Of a DNA stretch of 64,000 nt, positions 35,897-48,130 are shown piece by piece. The stretch comes from Amblyornis subalaris (taxonomy: Eukaryota; Chordata; Aves; Passeriformes; Ptilonorhynchidae). Position 1 is the first letter of the stretch, and every line of letters starts with the position of its first letter. The notes beneath the pieces are model-generated. The model was not told where the DNA came from and did no database searches. It was given only the letters and a program-made list of their open reading frames with translations. The DNA is taken from positions 86,114-150,113 of the forward strand of contig JACAXG010000123.1 of the NCBI GenBank assembly GCA_018881555.1. The letters are read 5' to 3'. The position numbers were made by a program, and so were the translations under genes.

Positions 35897-38239
35897 AAGG
35901 AAAACCTAAATCGTACTTATATATGATATTCTTAGTGTAAGTGAATCTTTTGTTTCAAATGTATATAGTAGTGTAGTTCATGGATTGTTCTTTTAATGAA
36001 ATATATGTGAGATACAAAAATCAGGTAATGAAAAGTTTTTGAGAGAATTTGTTGAAAATTGTGGATTTGCTAAGAGCTATGACAAAATGCTTCATTCACT
36101 TAGGTTAGTAGGATTCAGTAAGCTTTCTCCTGGAAAGGCAGCCCCAAAGTAGGGATTTTGAAAAGCGTTTATAGCTTCTCAATTAAACCAATCTGTGTTA
36201 GCAGTAACACTTTAAAATTTAAGAGCCAGTTTCATTTGAGCACCCTAATGTGTGGACAGTGCTGATTCTCCTGTGAAAACCAAATTAATCACAGAAAAAA
36301 CCCAACTCCCCAACCTTTCCATATAACCTGAGTCATAGTCGTGGGTTTTTATATAGCCTAAGGGATAAATTATTTCATTGTTGTGGACTTTCTTTATTTG
36401 ATTTACATTGACAATGTAGGACATTTCTTGACTTTAGTTCTATATAGATAGAGGGAAATAGTTTAAATTATTGCTTTTGATTAAAGCAAACAACCTCAAG
36501 ATAAAAATTCTATCATATGCATATGTTATTAAAAATTTTTGCAGAGCATGGTTTTGAAAAAGTATCATATTCATTTTGTTTTGATTAAGCATACAATTGC
36601 CTTAGAAATTAAATTATAACATTTTCAACAGAGTCACAAATTCGTAAATGAGAGAGGTTAGAAATTGAGAATTTAATGAAAACTCTCAAAACATTTTGTT
36701 AGGTACAGGAATAATTCCAGTGCCTTAAGGAAAATTCTATTTTCCTTAAATACATGGTAATATCCAAGGCCATGTCTGCACCTGGGTTGCTGTGAGCTTG
36801 TAAGGTCTGGTCGTTCACTCTCTCATACCATCAGTCACCATAGTAACTTTTACTGACTTCTAAAACCCTTAAGCAAAACCAAGAAGAACTGGAATATATT
36901 CAAATTTCCTGTTCTCAAATTCAAGAGTTTTAGTACAAGGGGAGAGTTTTGAAACACTGGATCTGTTCCAATGTTTACACACACTGAATAAGCCTCCTAC
37001 CAGGTCTGAAGTCAGTAAAAAATGTGTTTTCCACAGGTAACAGAGTGACCATTTCACATACTTTTTTCCATCCCTTTGTAGGACAGTTCATATTTGACAT
37101 GAACCAGATACTCAATCATGCAGATTCCCTGACACAAATCAGCCTTAAACATGTCCTTATCCCCATGCTCTGGTTTCCTGTCACATATCCTATTTTTCAG
37201 TGTCAATTTCTCTATCATATTGCTGTCTATTTTTTATAAAATAATCTTAGCAAATGGTGTAGCAGCTTGTGATTTATAGTGGATGAGGTGGAATGCACCA
37301 TGGCTGGTGAGGCCCTTCTGCTGCCCGAGGACAACCATTTGCTGGGGAGGAGCCATCCGCACTATGCTCTGACAGTGGACTTAGGAAGGCAAGCTGTTCT
37401 TTACATCTGTATATCCATCTGTTGAATATATACACATATAGCACTGCAAACAAACATTTATAGGTTGTTAGATCAGTTATGCAATTAGAGATTGCTGTGA
37501 TGAGCTTGTGTTTAAAAGACTGATAAATCAGACCACTTTCAAACTTCAAAACACGTCAACTGGATTTGACGTTCATTAAAAAAAACACATTGCCAAGTGC
37601 CTAGTTCTAAACCACTTTCAGTCATTATCTGAACATGCACAGAAAAATTAGTACTTAATGCTTATGTCCTGAGCTAGCTGTAACTTAGTTCCACAGAGCT
37701 GGTGCCATACAGCGAGCACTGATGGCTATTTTATAGAAGAGCCTGATTTTTATTAGATTTGAATTCCTGTGTGTCTCAAACAAATTCTATATAGAATAAA
37801 TACCGACTATGCAGTTAAAATTATAAAGTATAGCAATTTCAAGTCCTCTTAAGTACTTTTTCTTTAAACATTGTTTATTTCCAAAATAGCAGATGGATTT
37901 CTTCATTTTGGCATTTGATTTCCTTTGTTGCCCGTATTTAATAAAAGTATGAAGAAATTCCATTTAACCAAAAAATAAATTATGTTCCTATTTCAAATAA
38001 TTGTTAAAACATTCAAAAAACCAATGAAATTTCCATGATGATGAGTTTACACTGTCAAATTTTCTTCTGCTGAAATAATGTTAGAAATTAGTTTTAGACC
38101 AGAAGGTTTCTGTTGCATAACGGGAAAAATGTGGAACTGTTCATATGGAATAAACACCTCCTATGTGGTTACTAAAGTAAAAATTAGTGATTTTTTCAAA
38201 GGAGTATGTCTTTCATATCTCAAGCTACATTATGAAGAT

Positions 38240-38293
38240 AAAAATATTTCTCTTATATATTCTCTTAAAAATATTTCTCTTTATAATTCTCCA
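38240..38293. repeat. 27-bp imperfect tandem duplication
   Basis: AAAAATATTTCTCTTA at 38240-38255 recurs at 38267-38283 with one inserted T, and the intervening TATATTCTCTT is echoed by TAATTCTCC. Confidence 0.75.
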
Positions 38294-41106
38294 GAGGTGT
38301 AATATAATCTCATTTCTTTACTATCCCCTCTTCAAAAGCCGCAGAAGCATTGGGATTAACAAGGAAAAAGTCATCACCTAACTCTGACTAAATCCAGGGT
38401 TTCCTGAAAGCAAATAGTATTTCCAAATACAATATAACTTTCTAAGAAATATTTTATGCATATATGTAAGAAGTGTTAAGGGTGAAAGAAGGGTGAAAAT
38501 AAAGATGAAGGATTATTGCCAGCTTGGAACAAGGCAAAAAAGCCTGACTCATGAAATATGGCTCTCAGGGAATTCTTCAAATCTGCTGTAGAAACTCCTG
38601 CATCAGACTTCCCTTCGTTGTCATCCACCTCCTCCAGAGATTTCATAAAGATGGGGAACNTTTTCTAATATTGCCCAAGGACAATCATAAAGAAAACAGC
38701 CTCTGAGGAAGACAGATTGTGCTTCTGAAAGCAATAATTTCAATTTGTGTAGTAGAAATACCTGTACTAGACATGTAGAAATTAATTCGACCAATGTTCA
38801 CAATGCATTCATGGAAGCCTGGATTTGGGTAGAAGACTAAACTAAGAAACAACTTCAATGTGTCAAATGCAGTCTTTTCCAAAAGCATCACGTCTGAGAT
38901 AATGTTGAATATCAGTAACACCATTTTCACTGTTCAGAATCTGTGTATGGTTCTTTGCTTACCTCAGCAACCAAGGAAACAGAATGGATATGTTGATGAC
39001 ACATTTTCTTAGGATAATATCTTTACACACATAGAATTAACAAGTAATTTAAACTGGAATTAAAACCACCTGGTGAGTAACAATAACTTCATTTTTTCCA
39101 ATGAAAGAAGAGCTGACAAAAAAAAATCTAATCCACAATTAGTGGTGAAATATTGTCATTTTATGATGCAAGTAAAATGTTTTATTTCCATCTAAATTTG
39201 CATGTTGAACACACAAATATTTAATTCTTCCAAGTATTATCAAGAAATGATCACATTTCCCTGACAGCTTTTTAAAAAAAATCTATCAATCTGTTTTCCT
39301 CCTTCCAAATGTACCTAGTTTGATATATTTTATTCCCAAATGTGAGAATGCAAATACACTTTAACTACCAAAGTCATGGACTTTCTGGTTCTTCACATTT
39401 GCTACTGGGTGAAAGCAATGGACATAGAGGTAAGAGGGGGGATAATCAGGTTTCACTAGCAGCACTCTGGCCTTTCGTCTGAAAATAGCAACATGAGTAT
39501 GTGCAAAAAAAATCAGATAAAATTAGGGTGTTCTTAGAACCAGGTAAATATTGTATCAAATGATGAATGAAATGGCTTGCTTGATTGATTCCCTAGCTAT
39601 TTATAAGTGGAGAGAAAAAGTTGCAAGATGTACCACCCATAAAAAGAAGTTGCACCTTGAGCTAGTAAAAGTCTACCCCCAGAGCTGTGGAACCTACAAT
39701 AGCTGAGGAGATACAGCTGCATGCCTGAGGGGTTATAACATGTCTGAAGTTTTGTGCCTGTGGAAATACTTGTGGGTGTATGATTTATCTTTGACTACGA
39801 CAGACTAAGACGTGGACAAAAGGTACTCTGGAAGTGCATAACTGACTAAGACATAGGTCCTGTTCCCACAGTATATACTTACATGAGTACTGAGGGATAT
39901 TGAAGACATTTCCTATGAAGATGTTTTCTGTGCATGTGCACTCATAAATGGGTTAAATACAGCAGCAAAGGACTGATCTCTGTAGTCCCTTAAACTGTTG
40001 TTTCTCTGGATAGATTACTGCTTTCCAGACTCCCACCTTCTTCAAGAAAGAAGATCCTGACTGAGTTGAGGAGGTGCAAGGGGAAGACACAAACCTCGAT
40101 AAAAGTCCAAAAAAATATTGGCAAACAACAAGAACATTAAACACCCTTGAACAGATGTAGAAAATTAAAGTTTTATTTAGTGTGACTATTTCTTCATTCA
40201 AAGGCTTAAAGTTCTGTAACTCATATATTGCATTTTTTATTTGTTTTGAAACTCTCTCTTTACCTACAATCACTAACTGTATAGAATAAGTCCAAACCGT
40301 GAAGAGGAAGCACATTGAGGAAAAGAACAAACACAAATGACTTATGAAAAGGAACACCAAAGCTCTTGGACTGTCCTAAAAATCCGGGTTTCAATGCCTG
40401 TACAAAAAGAGACATGACTTTCCTTCCTATCTGCCTGATTTGGACAGAGGTTTTTTTTATTTATTGAATTCAAGGAAAATTCAGGGTGAGAAGCAGCCCA
40501 AATATGGTATACTTAAGGAAGGATGACAACCTGGTGATCCTGCAATTTAGAAACCAATAAGATGTGAGAACTATACTTACAAACATGAGGAATCAGTAAA
40601 CATTTGATTAATGGTTCTGAAGAAGTGAAATGAATAGCATTTAGAAAAGTGGTATGAAAATTTTAAAGAAGCCACAAAAGCTCTTGTAAAAATAACTGCC
40701 AAACACCATCATGGGTTTGGGTTTTTTTCACAGAAATGGAGTGGCAGTGGTGCTATGATTATGTGAGGCAAGTATATCATCTTTGTTCATAAAGACCTTG
40801 GAAAGTTCTGTTAATTTAAACACTTTAAACAGAGAAAGTGTATCTTATTAAAATACTAACGCAAATATATCTATGAAACTCTCAATAACTGCAATAGGCT
40901 TTAGAACAGGCCCTGGGAGACATGTATTGTGAAATCATCAATGAGTTATAGAAAATTCTGAGGTTCCTTCAGAGAAAAGAAAGCTCTTGCTTCTCGCGGG
41001 AAGTCCTCCATTTCTAAACTGTCTACTGTGACTGAGACCTTTCATCAGAAATGTGTGAAGAAAACAGATCTTTACATATGTCCTTTACATAGAGTATATT
41101 TTACGG

Positions 41107-41144
41107 ATTAGAATATTTTAAATTAGAATATTTTAAACTAGAAT
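41107..41144. repeat. 15-bp perfect tandem duplication plus partial third copy
   Basis: ATTAGAATATTTTAA occurs twice without mismatch (41107-41121, 41122-41136), followed by ACTAGAAT, a 7-of-8 match to the next unit. Confidence 0.9.
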
Positions 41145-42465
41145 GAGAATGAATTCCATTTCTAGGCATGGGACCTAAATCAGTAGCTAGTCAAACAGTC
41201 AATATCTTTATTTAAGGCAATGCTCAAGAGTTTATTTGTTTCTTGCAGCCTACTTCTGTCTATTTAGACAGACCAGGAAGGATTGTATAGAGTGACAAGG
41301 AACTGCTCTGCTTTCTCACTCTGCTGAGGCATTTCCAGAGCAGAAATTTACGTCATGTAGGGGAAGAGACACTCACTGTGCTGAGTGTCAACAGCCTTTC
41401 CTTGTACCCATTACAGTACACAATGTCAGCAATTTACCTCTGGGTAATTGCAGCTCCCATGGAAGAAGAGGTAACCCAGTAATCAGAGACTACCATTTGG
41501 TGATACTTTTGGGTTATGTAGGTGTTTGAGAGGGCATATGATGGCTTGAGTGTGTGTGACCATGATGACCATGTGATCTGGGGAAAAGTACCAACTGTGC
41601 CTGTTTCCAGTTTATTCACAGTTTTGTTTTATTCCCAATTTTATTTAGTTTGATCTCAAAATAATTTGCATTTTATTTTCTTGTTTATTCCTGTGTTTTC
41701 TGTGCAAACTAAAACAAAGGCTAAAGATCTGATTTAGAATCACCAAATTCAACCTTTGATGGCTTAGCATTCAGAAAGCAGGGTACATTTTTTCATCAAG
41801 TGATGTACACATCTAATCACAGAGTGACAATTGCACGCTATTTTTAAAGGGATACACATTCTGTGAAAACAGATATCACAGACACACAGCTTCGAGGTCC
41901 ACTTCATGTTATTCGACATGAAAGCTCCCTGAGCAGTTTGCCTCTAAATTATGATGCTTCTTACAANAAAATAATGTTTTTTGGTGATCTGGTAATACAG
42001 TGTCTGTTGCAAAGAAGGTATTAATGCCTCTAGAGTGTGGTGGCTAACTTATTTCACCTGGAAAAGAAAGAAAGGTAACCATTTCCCAGCATAGCCTACT
42101 ATAGATTTAGAAAGAAAAATAGTTGACACGCTTTACAGATCTAGACTGGAAGAAGACATTAAATATACTGTACCTATATAACTAAGCAAACATATTTTCT
42201 GTCCTTCATTACACCATATGTGCCACTGGAGAACAGATGCTTTTCTAAGTATAGCAGTCATTAAACTGAATTCTGATTTACTGGGCTGACCTTTCTTTGA
42301 ATTTATTTTTGAAGATAATTTTCTTGTTTTGGCAAAATTTTTAAGGTACTCTAGAGAGATCAGTTGATGATGACATTTCTGTTTGTAGCAAAGCCTAAAC
42401 TTATCCTTTAGCTCTACAGTTATTCAGGTGATATTAAAATAAACTTCATGTTTGGTCTTCAGTTG

Positions 42466-42480
42466 GTATATATATATATT
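42466..42480. repeat. (AT)n microsatellite
   Basis: Seven TA/AT dinucleotides in TATATATATATATT. Confidence 0.8.
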
Positions 42481-44599
42481 TTACAACTCTATGTATATAA
42501 AGATTGACAGTCTAGAGTAAGGATTAACAATCTTCACATTTTACTGAATAATGCAGAAATCAGCCATTTGGAAAAAGCTGCAAATAGTTTTTCAGGCATA
42601 TTTTAAAATAATTGTTGCATCCTCACGGATTATAGCTACAACTGAAGATTGAATGTAATTTTTTAATGGCACATTCTATTATGAACAATGTCAATATTTT
42701 TATTCAGAGGCAAAACTCCACATTTGTAGGAAAAGCATATCTTTTACCACAGTCTTTTGGATGCTACACCTGCTTCTTGGTGCATATTAATACAGATTTT
42801 ACCTTTACATTTGGGGAAATAATTGGTGCTCATTCTTCTGTGTATTGTGAAGGGCATAAATAATACCATCTATTCCAGTGCAGATGTTGCTAATATTATG
42901 AATCACAAGAAAGATAAGAAGCAGGAGAGGAGTCTTTATGTTGTCTCTTACTTTGTTGTAAGACCTTTCGCTGACTTTCAGAACAAACACAGTAGGGAAT
43001 AGTGCAGACCAATACATTATGGCAAGATAACAGACATTGATCTGCTAGGTATATGTATGCCACTTTTTCATTTCTGCAGTAAGTTGTGTGCATTCTTTGC
43101 TTTAAATCTCTCAAAGGCTAGCTGCTTTTTACTTGGAAATGGTTACAGTCTTCAATCATTTTGTAGAAATGAAAGTCTCTGATAGAATGTGTTCTACTCC
43201 AGCTACAATTACAAGAATGAAACACAAGTTGCTCAGCAGGGACAAAAAAACCCAACTAACCGTCAACAGAAAAATATCACTTACTAAGCTTACTGTCAAT
43301 AGCATAGCAGGAAATCAGAAATAAAGAAGCAAGAAAAAGCCAAAATGCAAAAGCAGCAAAAATTTCATCATAGACCAAAATTTTAAGTAGCTGAGATATG
43401 GTCAGGAATAATATTTATATGATTGATCTAGGCAAAACCACAGAACTTTAAATCTTATTGCAGGTGAATGTCCCTTTCTTAATAACTTTCCCTTCTTGTT
43501 GGTTCTTGGAGAAGATTTTAGACAATAAGCCATTTTTAATGAAAAGGTGTACATCAAGTTCACTGAGATGGAGACAGAGGAAAAAAGCTTGTGAATCATG
43601 AGACTAGCTGGTAAAGTGGAATTGTTGTTGAAGAGAAATATCAAAGAAGGAACAATGGCTGGTATTGATGTTCTCTCCTTCCATGAAGGTCTTCTGACAA
43701 ACTGCTTTTGCCCATGTAGTTTCTATAAAAGGTGTGGTGCCTGAGCTTCTGGTCCCTGGGTCAAAATAGTAAGGCTGCTCTCAGAAAAATCTCNTTGCAT
43801 TATTTCTTTCACATTTGTGAATTTTCAGACATGGTATCACAGGTAACAAGGAAAATGTCCTGTATAATTCCTTTGTAGCTTATTTCTCCAATTATTGAGT
43901 AATTCATTTCAAACAGAACATGACCTTAGTTTACGAGTTGCAAGGACACAAAAGAGTGACACTAATGATCTGGATCATTACCTTACATCCTATAGGGTTT
44001 TGAGCAGATTTGGATGTTCTTGGTACAGAAAGATTACTACAAACTGATCTTTTGAGAGGGAAGTTAATAGTTTGGTAATTGACCACAAGCTAAACTTCTT
44101 TGGAAATGCATAGAAGATTTGAGTTTATTCTGAGATTTCTGCTGCTTAGCCAGCCTGTTCTTATTAGGAATAGCTGGAAGATGAAAGGATGGCATGTGTA
44201 GTTCTTTTTGCCACAATAGCTTCTCATATTTTAAGTAATCTATAATCCAAATGAGACTTATGCTGCTTTTCCGTTTTGAAGAGGGGTGAGCTGTGGTGTG
44301 GAAGGATGGTGTTTTGGAAAGGGTTTTTCTCTTGCTCCAAATTCTGGTGTGTGCCCAAATACTGATGTACACCATTCAAAAAAGGCTCACTTTAATCCCA
44401 GAATGATGGCCTCCACAAGTTTTCCCCCTAGCTGGTGTGACGACGATAAACCTTGAGTGAATCACAGGAACTATAGAAGTGATCTCATCCTTAGCTCCAA
44501 GGTGAGTGTAGCTTGCTGCAGCTCTCGTGAACACCTCAGAACAGATGCTTTAAGCANTGACCTAAGGGGATGTTAGGAGTAAGTATTTATAGTATCTCA

Positions 44600-44611
44600 C
44601 AGCTCAGTTGG
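44600..44611 (+). promoter_or_regulatory. Pol III A box of the SINE
   Basis: CAGCTCAGTTGG differs from the tRNA A box TAGCTCAGTTGG at one base. It is well preserved, at the position expected for tRNA nucleotides 8-19. Confidence 0.8.
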
Positions 44612-44644
44612 TTAGAGTAGGGTGCTAATAATGCCAAGGTTGTG

Positions 44645-44655
44645 GGCTTAACACC
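44645..44655 (+). promoter_or_regulatory. Degenerate Pol III B box of the SINE
   Basis: GGCTTAACACC aligns to the consensus GGTTCGANTCC with several substitutions, including loss of the TTCGA core. It sits 45 bp after the A-box start. This copy is probably a poor Pol III template. Confidence 0.65.
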
Positions 44656-44742
44656 TCTACAGGCCATTTGCTTGAGAGTTGGACTTGATTATCCTTGTTG
44701 GTCCCTTCCAACTCAGAATATTCTGCGATTCTGTGATTCTGT

Positions 44743-47700
44743 AAACTTCTGCTTTCACAGTACTTCCTGTGTATTATGTTTATTTTTCTGTTTATTCTAA
44801 TGAAGTAGTGAATCTGATGCACATTGAGTAGCAAACACATAAAACATCAGTTACTGCTCTGATTTGTTTTGAGCAAACCTCTGACATGCNATAAACCCCA
44901 AACATTTAATACTTCCACTATTTTGATTCATATGCACTGTAATTTAGTAAAGTTGAAAGGGCAAAAAAAAGGATATTAAAAATGTATTTTTCTCTCCCAA
45001 GCTTGAATTTCAGGTTCAAATTAAGATTTATTTCTTAAAAATCAACAATATAATGCCAAAGCATAGTACATGTCTCAGTCCTTGATCTAAAGAATAAAAT
45101 TTATCACAACATATCTCTAAAGAAATGTGGACTTTCCACCAGTAGGAATGGTAAGAAAATATTCAGGTATTTCAAAAATATTTTAAAATATTCTCCATTA
45201 TTTTGTCCCCAAACAATAAGCATTAGCCTGTTTGCAAAGTAATATCAAAACCTACACAAAAGTAACAAGAAGTTGTGGTGTCCTATTTTACTAAATTGCT
45301 AGCAGTCAACAAAATAAACTTCAATTCCAATTCAGAGAGTTTGGAGCAAGATTGGATGGACTACTTTCAGTTAGATAACAAATATGCATCCTTATTAAAG
45401 ATGACTTCTGGAATTAAATTGCACTAAATAGATATTTGAAATTTGGAACATACTAATGGCTCTGCTTCAACATCCCCTGAGTACATCTAATATAACTTAT
45501 CTTTGACAAGAAAGCTGAAGTGAAGCTCATCTAGAAGACCTGGGGTCTGCCCACTTTTCTGTGCAGATTAGCCTTTGAACTTTTTGAAATATCATTCAGC
45601 CCTTGATTTTTTTTGCCTGTAAACATCTTTCAATCTGTGTATATGCATGGTGTATGATTCATGCAGAGACAAGTTCCCTTTGTTTGCTTGCTTTCACAGA
45701 GGATCTTTGGTTTGTTGTTGCTTATAAAAAATTACTTAATTTTCCAGAGAAATATCTAATTTTCCTTCTCCAGTGCTTATACAACACAGAAATTTTTTTG
45801 ACTCAAAATAAATTTAAGGTTTTCTGGAACATAGTGTTGAAAACTGTTCTTGGGAATATTATGAGCCAATGCTCCATACAAAACAGCAATGACTTTTAGA
45901 GTGTGCCATATCCAGAAAAATAGTCTACAAGCAACAACAGCAGTAGTCCAACATCCAAAGATTGTTGCAGAGTGAATAAAATAAAAGCAGATAGTGACAG
46001 CATACTTCAGAAACAGCACTAAGCTTGTATATAGCTCATTAATTTGCTTAATAGGTATTAGCACTGAACAATACTAGATTTTTCAGTTTGCTTTAGGATT
46101 TTTTATTGTGAAAAAATAGAATTTTTTCCTTGACAGTGTTCAAATCCATTTTGAACATTTTTAAAGTAAAAGAAATCGACTAGATAATTTATTTTAAAAG
46201 GCTGTTCTATTATTTCTGTGACAATTTCTAAACTCCTACTATTCCAGACTGATTTGATGATACAATATAGTCTTCATCTTCTTTTCTTTTCCTCCACTGC
46301 CTCTTAATGTCTTTTTGTTCCACAGAGACTTATATTAGCAGCAGTACTCTTTCATCTGGAAATTATGAAGTTTATCACTTATTGCTAATATTCCCTCTCT
46401 TTCACAACTTGCAAATACATTTGCTGTTATTTACCGTGAAAAATAATTAAACTGAACAAATTTCCTCAGCATTAAAATTTGTTACTTCTGTTTTGGAGAA
46501 GACCCTGTACTACAGAAACCTTGCTAATTATTTTGCATCTTCTGCATGAGAAAAAAATCCCCCATATATCAATATCATTCTTCATTTAAAACAGTATTAC
46601 TCATCTATTTAAAGTTTAAGAAACTGCTGAATGGTTTACTACATCAAGAATATACTATGTTGCATTTTTCAATATGGAATGCAATACTTCTTGACATTTA
46701 ACCAAATAAAAATTTGATTTTGCGGAGTAGTTTTTTCCTCTAGTTGTACCAAAACAACAGCAAGAATTTTACAAGATAATTCTGAGTATGTTATGTTGAC
46801 AATTCTAATGTAATTTTGATCAAATATAGTGCATACCTTAAATTCACTATGTAACCCTGAAAGCTCCCAAGTAGTTTTGTCAAAAAATCGTTACAAAAAG
46901 CGAAATAGTAACTCTATTATTCCACACTGTAAACTATGTGAATAAAAGCAATTCTTTAATAAAAATAATTAATTTCTTACACTAATTCTTTTAATTTTGC
47001 TGGATCTGCTCTTTTTTTAGCATAAAACTGCTCAATAGGAAATCATACTTTACATGAGACAAAGATTTCTGTTTTACCAGCATTAAACAGAGGAAAAAAA
47101 AAGATTATAGCATCAAACCCAGCATAATGTTTACAAACACAATACTGAACAGTTGAGCCACAGAAAAAAAGGTTTTTTACAAAGGACTATTATTCTGGGC
47201 TTATATATAGACACACAAACTCTTAACATTTTCAGGATTATTGTACTATTTCTGTGCACTTGGATACAAAGAAACCTAAAGTGCAAATTTTTAATGATAC
47301 TGAAATCTTATTGCATTGCTAAAAAAAGCCCCAGATGATGAACTGAAAGTCAAAAGCAGTATCCACATATTATCTTGGAAGAATCACGTCTTCTTTAGAC
47401 TAACTCGGACTTCAAGGAAGTGAACAAAATGTTATTTCCTCTGAGTTATTCTTAAGTTTGTATGATGTTTTTTCTCTTTCTGCACAAAACATTGCATTTA
47501 GGATGTATCATATGAATTTGACTAATTTTCTTGGATTATTCATCATCAACTCACACACCTGTTCCATAGACAGAGTCCACTTGTTCCATTTATTCTGAAT
47601 GAAAACACATGTCATAAACAATAACCAGACTTCAGTTCATAACTCTTGGACTGAGACTATCTAGTAAATTTACATTGGCTTAAAAAAAAAANTTTGTTTA

Positions 47701-47964
47701 TTTTAATGTAACAAAACAAATTTCATGACAGGTGTTCTACTGACTAANGAAAACCGTAGTATTAACTCTCGTAAAAACATTTTAGAATATAGCTACTTAT
47801 TCCTTGTTTTAGAAAACATTGCTAACTGGAGATGCCTATAAAAATGTCAATAATTTGATGATCTACAATTGCATAAGAAAACATACTGGAGTCTACTAAC
47901 ATAACAGTTCACTTAAACACTATACATGGCATCAGGATATTTACAATGTATGATGTTGTTAGAT
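44743..47964. other. Unique A+T-rich sequence, no gene
   Basis: About 3.2 kb without recognisable gene or repeat apart from A/T runs and an AATATTTTAAAATATT palindrome near 45177. Confidence 0.6.
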
Positions 47965-48130
47965 GATCCATCCATTCATTGAAGAGACTTTCAAAGACCA
48001 TCTATTCAAACCCCTGTGCCATGGGAAGGGGCATCTTGCACTTGATCAGGTTGCTTAAAAACCCAACTAACCTCACACTGAACACTTCCAATAGTGTAGC
48101 ATCCACAGTTTCTCTTGGAAACCTGTATAA
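47965..48130 (-). mobile_element. CR1: Short, diverged CR1 LINE 3' fragment, minus strand
   Basis: CATTGAAGAGACTTTCAAAG, CCATCTATTCAAACCCC, GCCATGGGAAGGGGCATC and ATCAGGTTGCTTAAA, ending with CATCCACAGTTTCTCTTGG. Together these follow the order of a CR1 3' UTR complement. Divergence is higher than in the copies at 26.9 and 35.3 kb, and the terminal octamer repeats are poorly preserved, so this looks like an old insertion. Confidence 0.85.

Larger units (their letters stand above)
35897..44592. other. Unique A+T-rich sequence, no gene
   Basis: About 8.7 kb free of recognisable interspersed repeats and genes. It contains the tandem duplications at 38240 and 41107, an (AT)n run at 42466, and a slightly GC-richer patch at 37280-37400. 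The longest open frame (39953-40360, minus, 135 codons) has no recognisable domain and is within chance expectation. Confidence 0.6.
44593..44742 (+). mobile_element. tRNA-Ile-derived SINE with CR1-type tail (TguSINE1-like)
   Basis: A composite short interspersed element. The head (44593-44666) is related to tRNA-Ile(AAT): an A-box-like CAGCTCAGTTGG, an anticodon arm GGTG-CTAATAA-TGCC with AAT at 44627-44629, the variable/T-arm segment CAAGGTTGTGGG, and an acceptor end AGGCCA. The 5' acceptor strand no longer matches tRNA. The tail (about 44672-44742) is CR1 3' UTR: TGGACTTGATTATCC, then CCCTTCCAACTCAG and terminal ATTCTGCGATTCTGTGATTCTGT repeats. Such SINEs are transcribed by RNA polymerase III and mobilised by the LINE whose 3' end they mimic. 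From memory this structure is that of TguSINE1, a passerine SINE; a library comparison is needed for the name. Confidence 0.88.

Noticed and set aside
39953..40360. 135-codon open frame on the minus strand with hydrophobic N-terminus
   Set aside because: It is among the longest frames outside repeats. With about 64% A+T and some 8,700 stop-to-stop intervals in six frames, I estimate roughly 0.6 frames this long by chance. No domain, splice context or codon pattern supports a gene.
44593..44666. Possible functional tRNA-Ile(AAT) gene
   Set aside because: The 5' acceptor strand does not pair with the 3' strand, the B box is degenerate, and the sequence continues into a CR1 tail. It is the head of a SINE.
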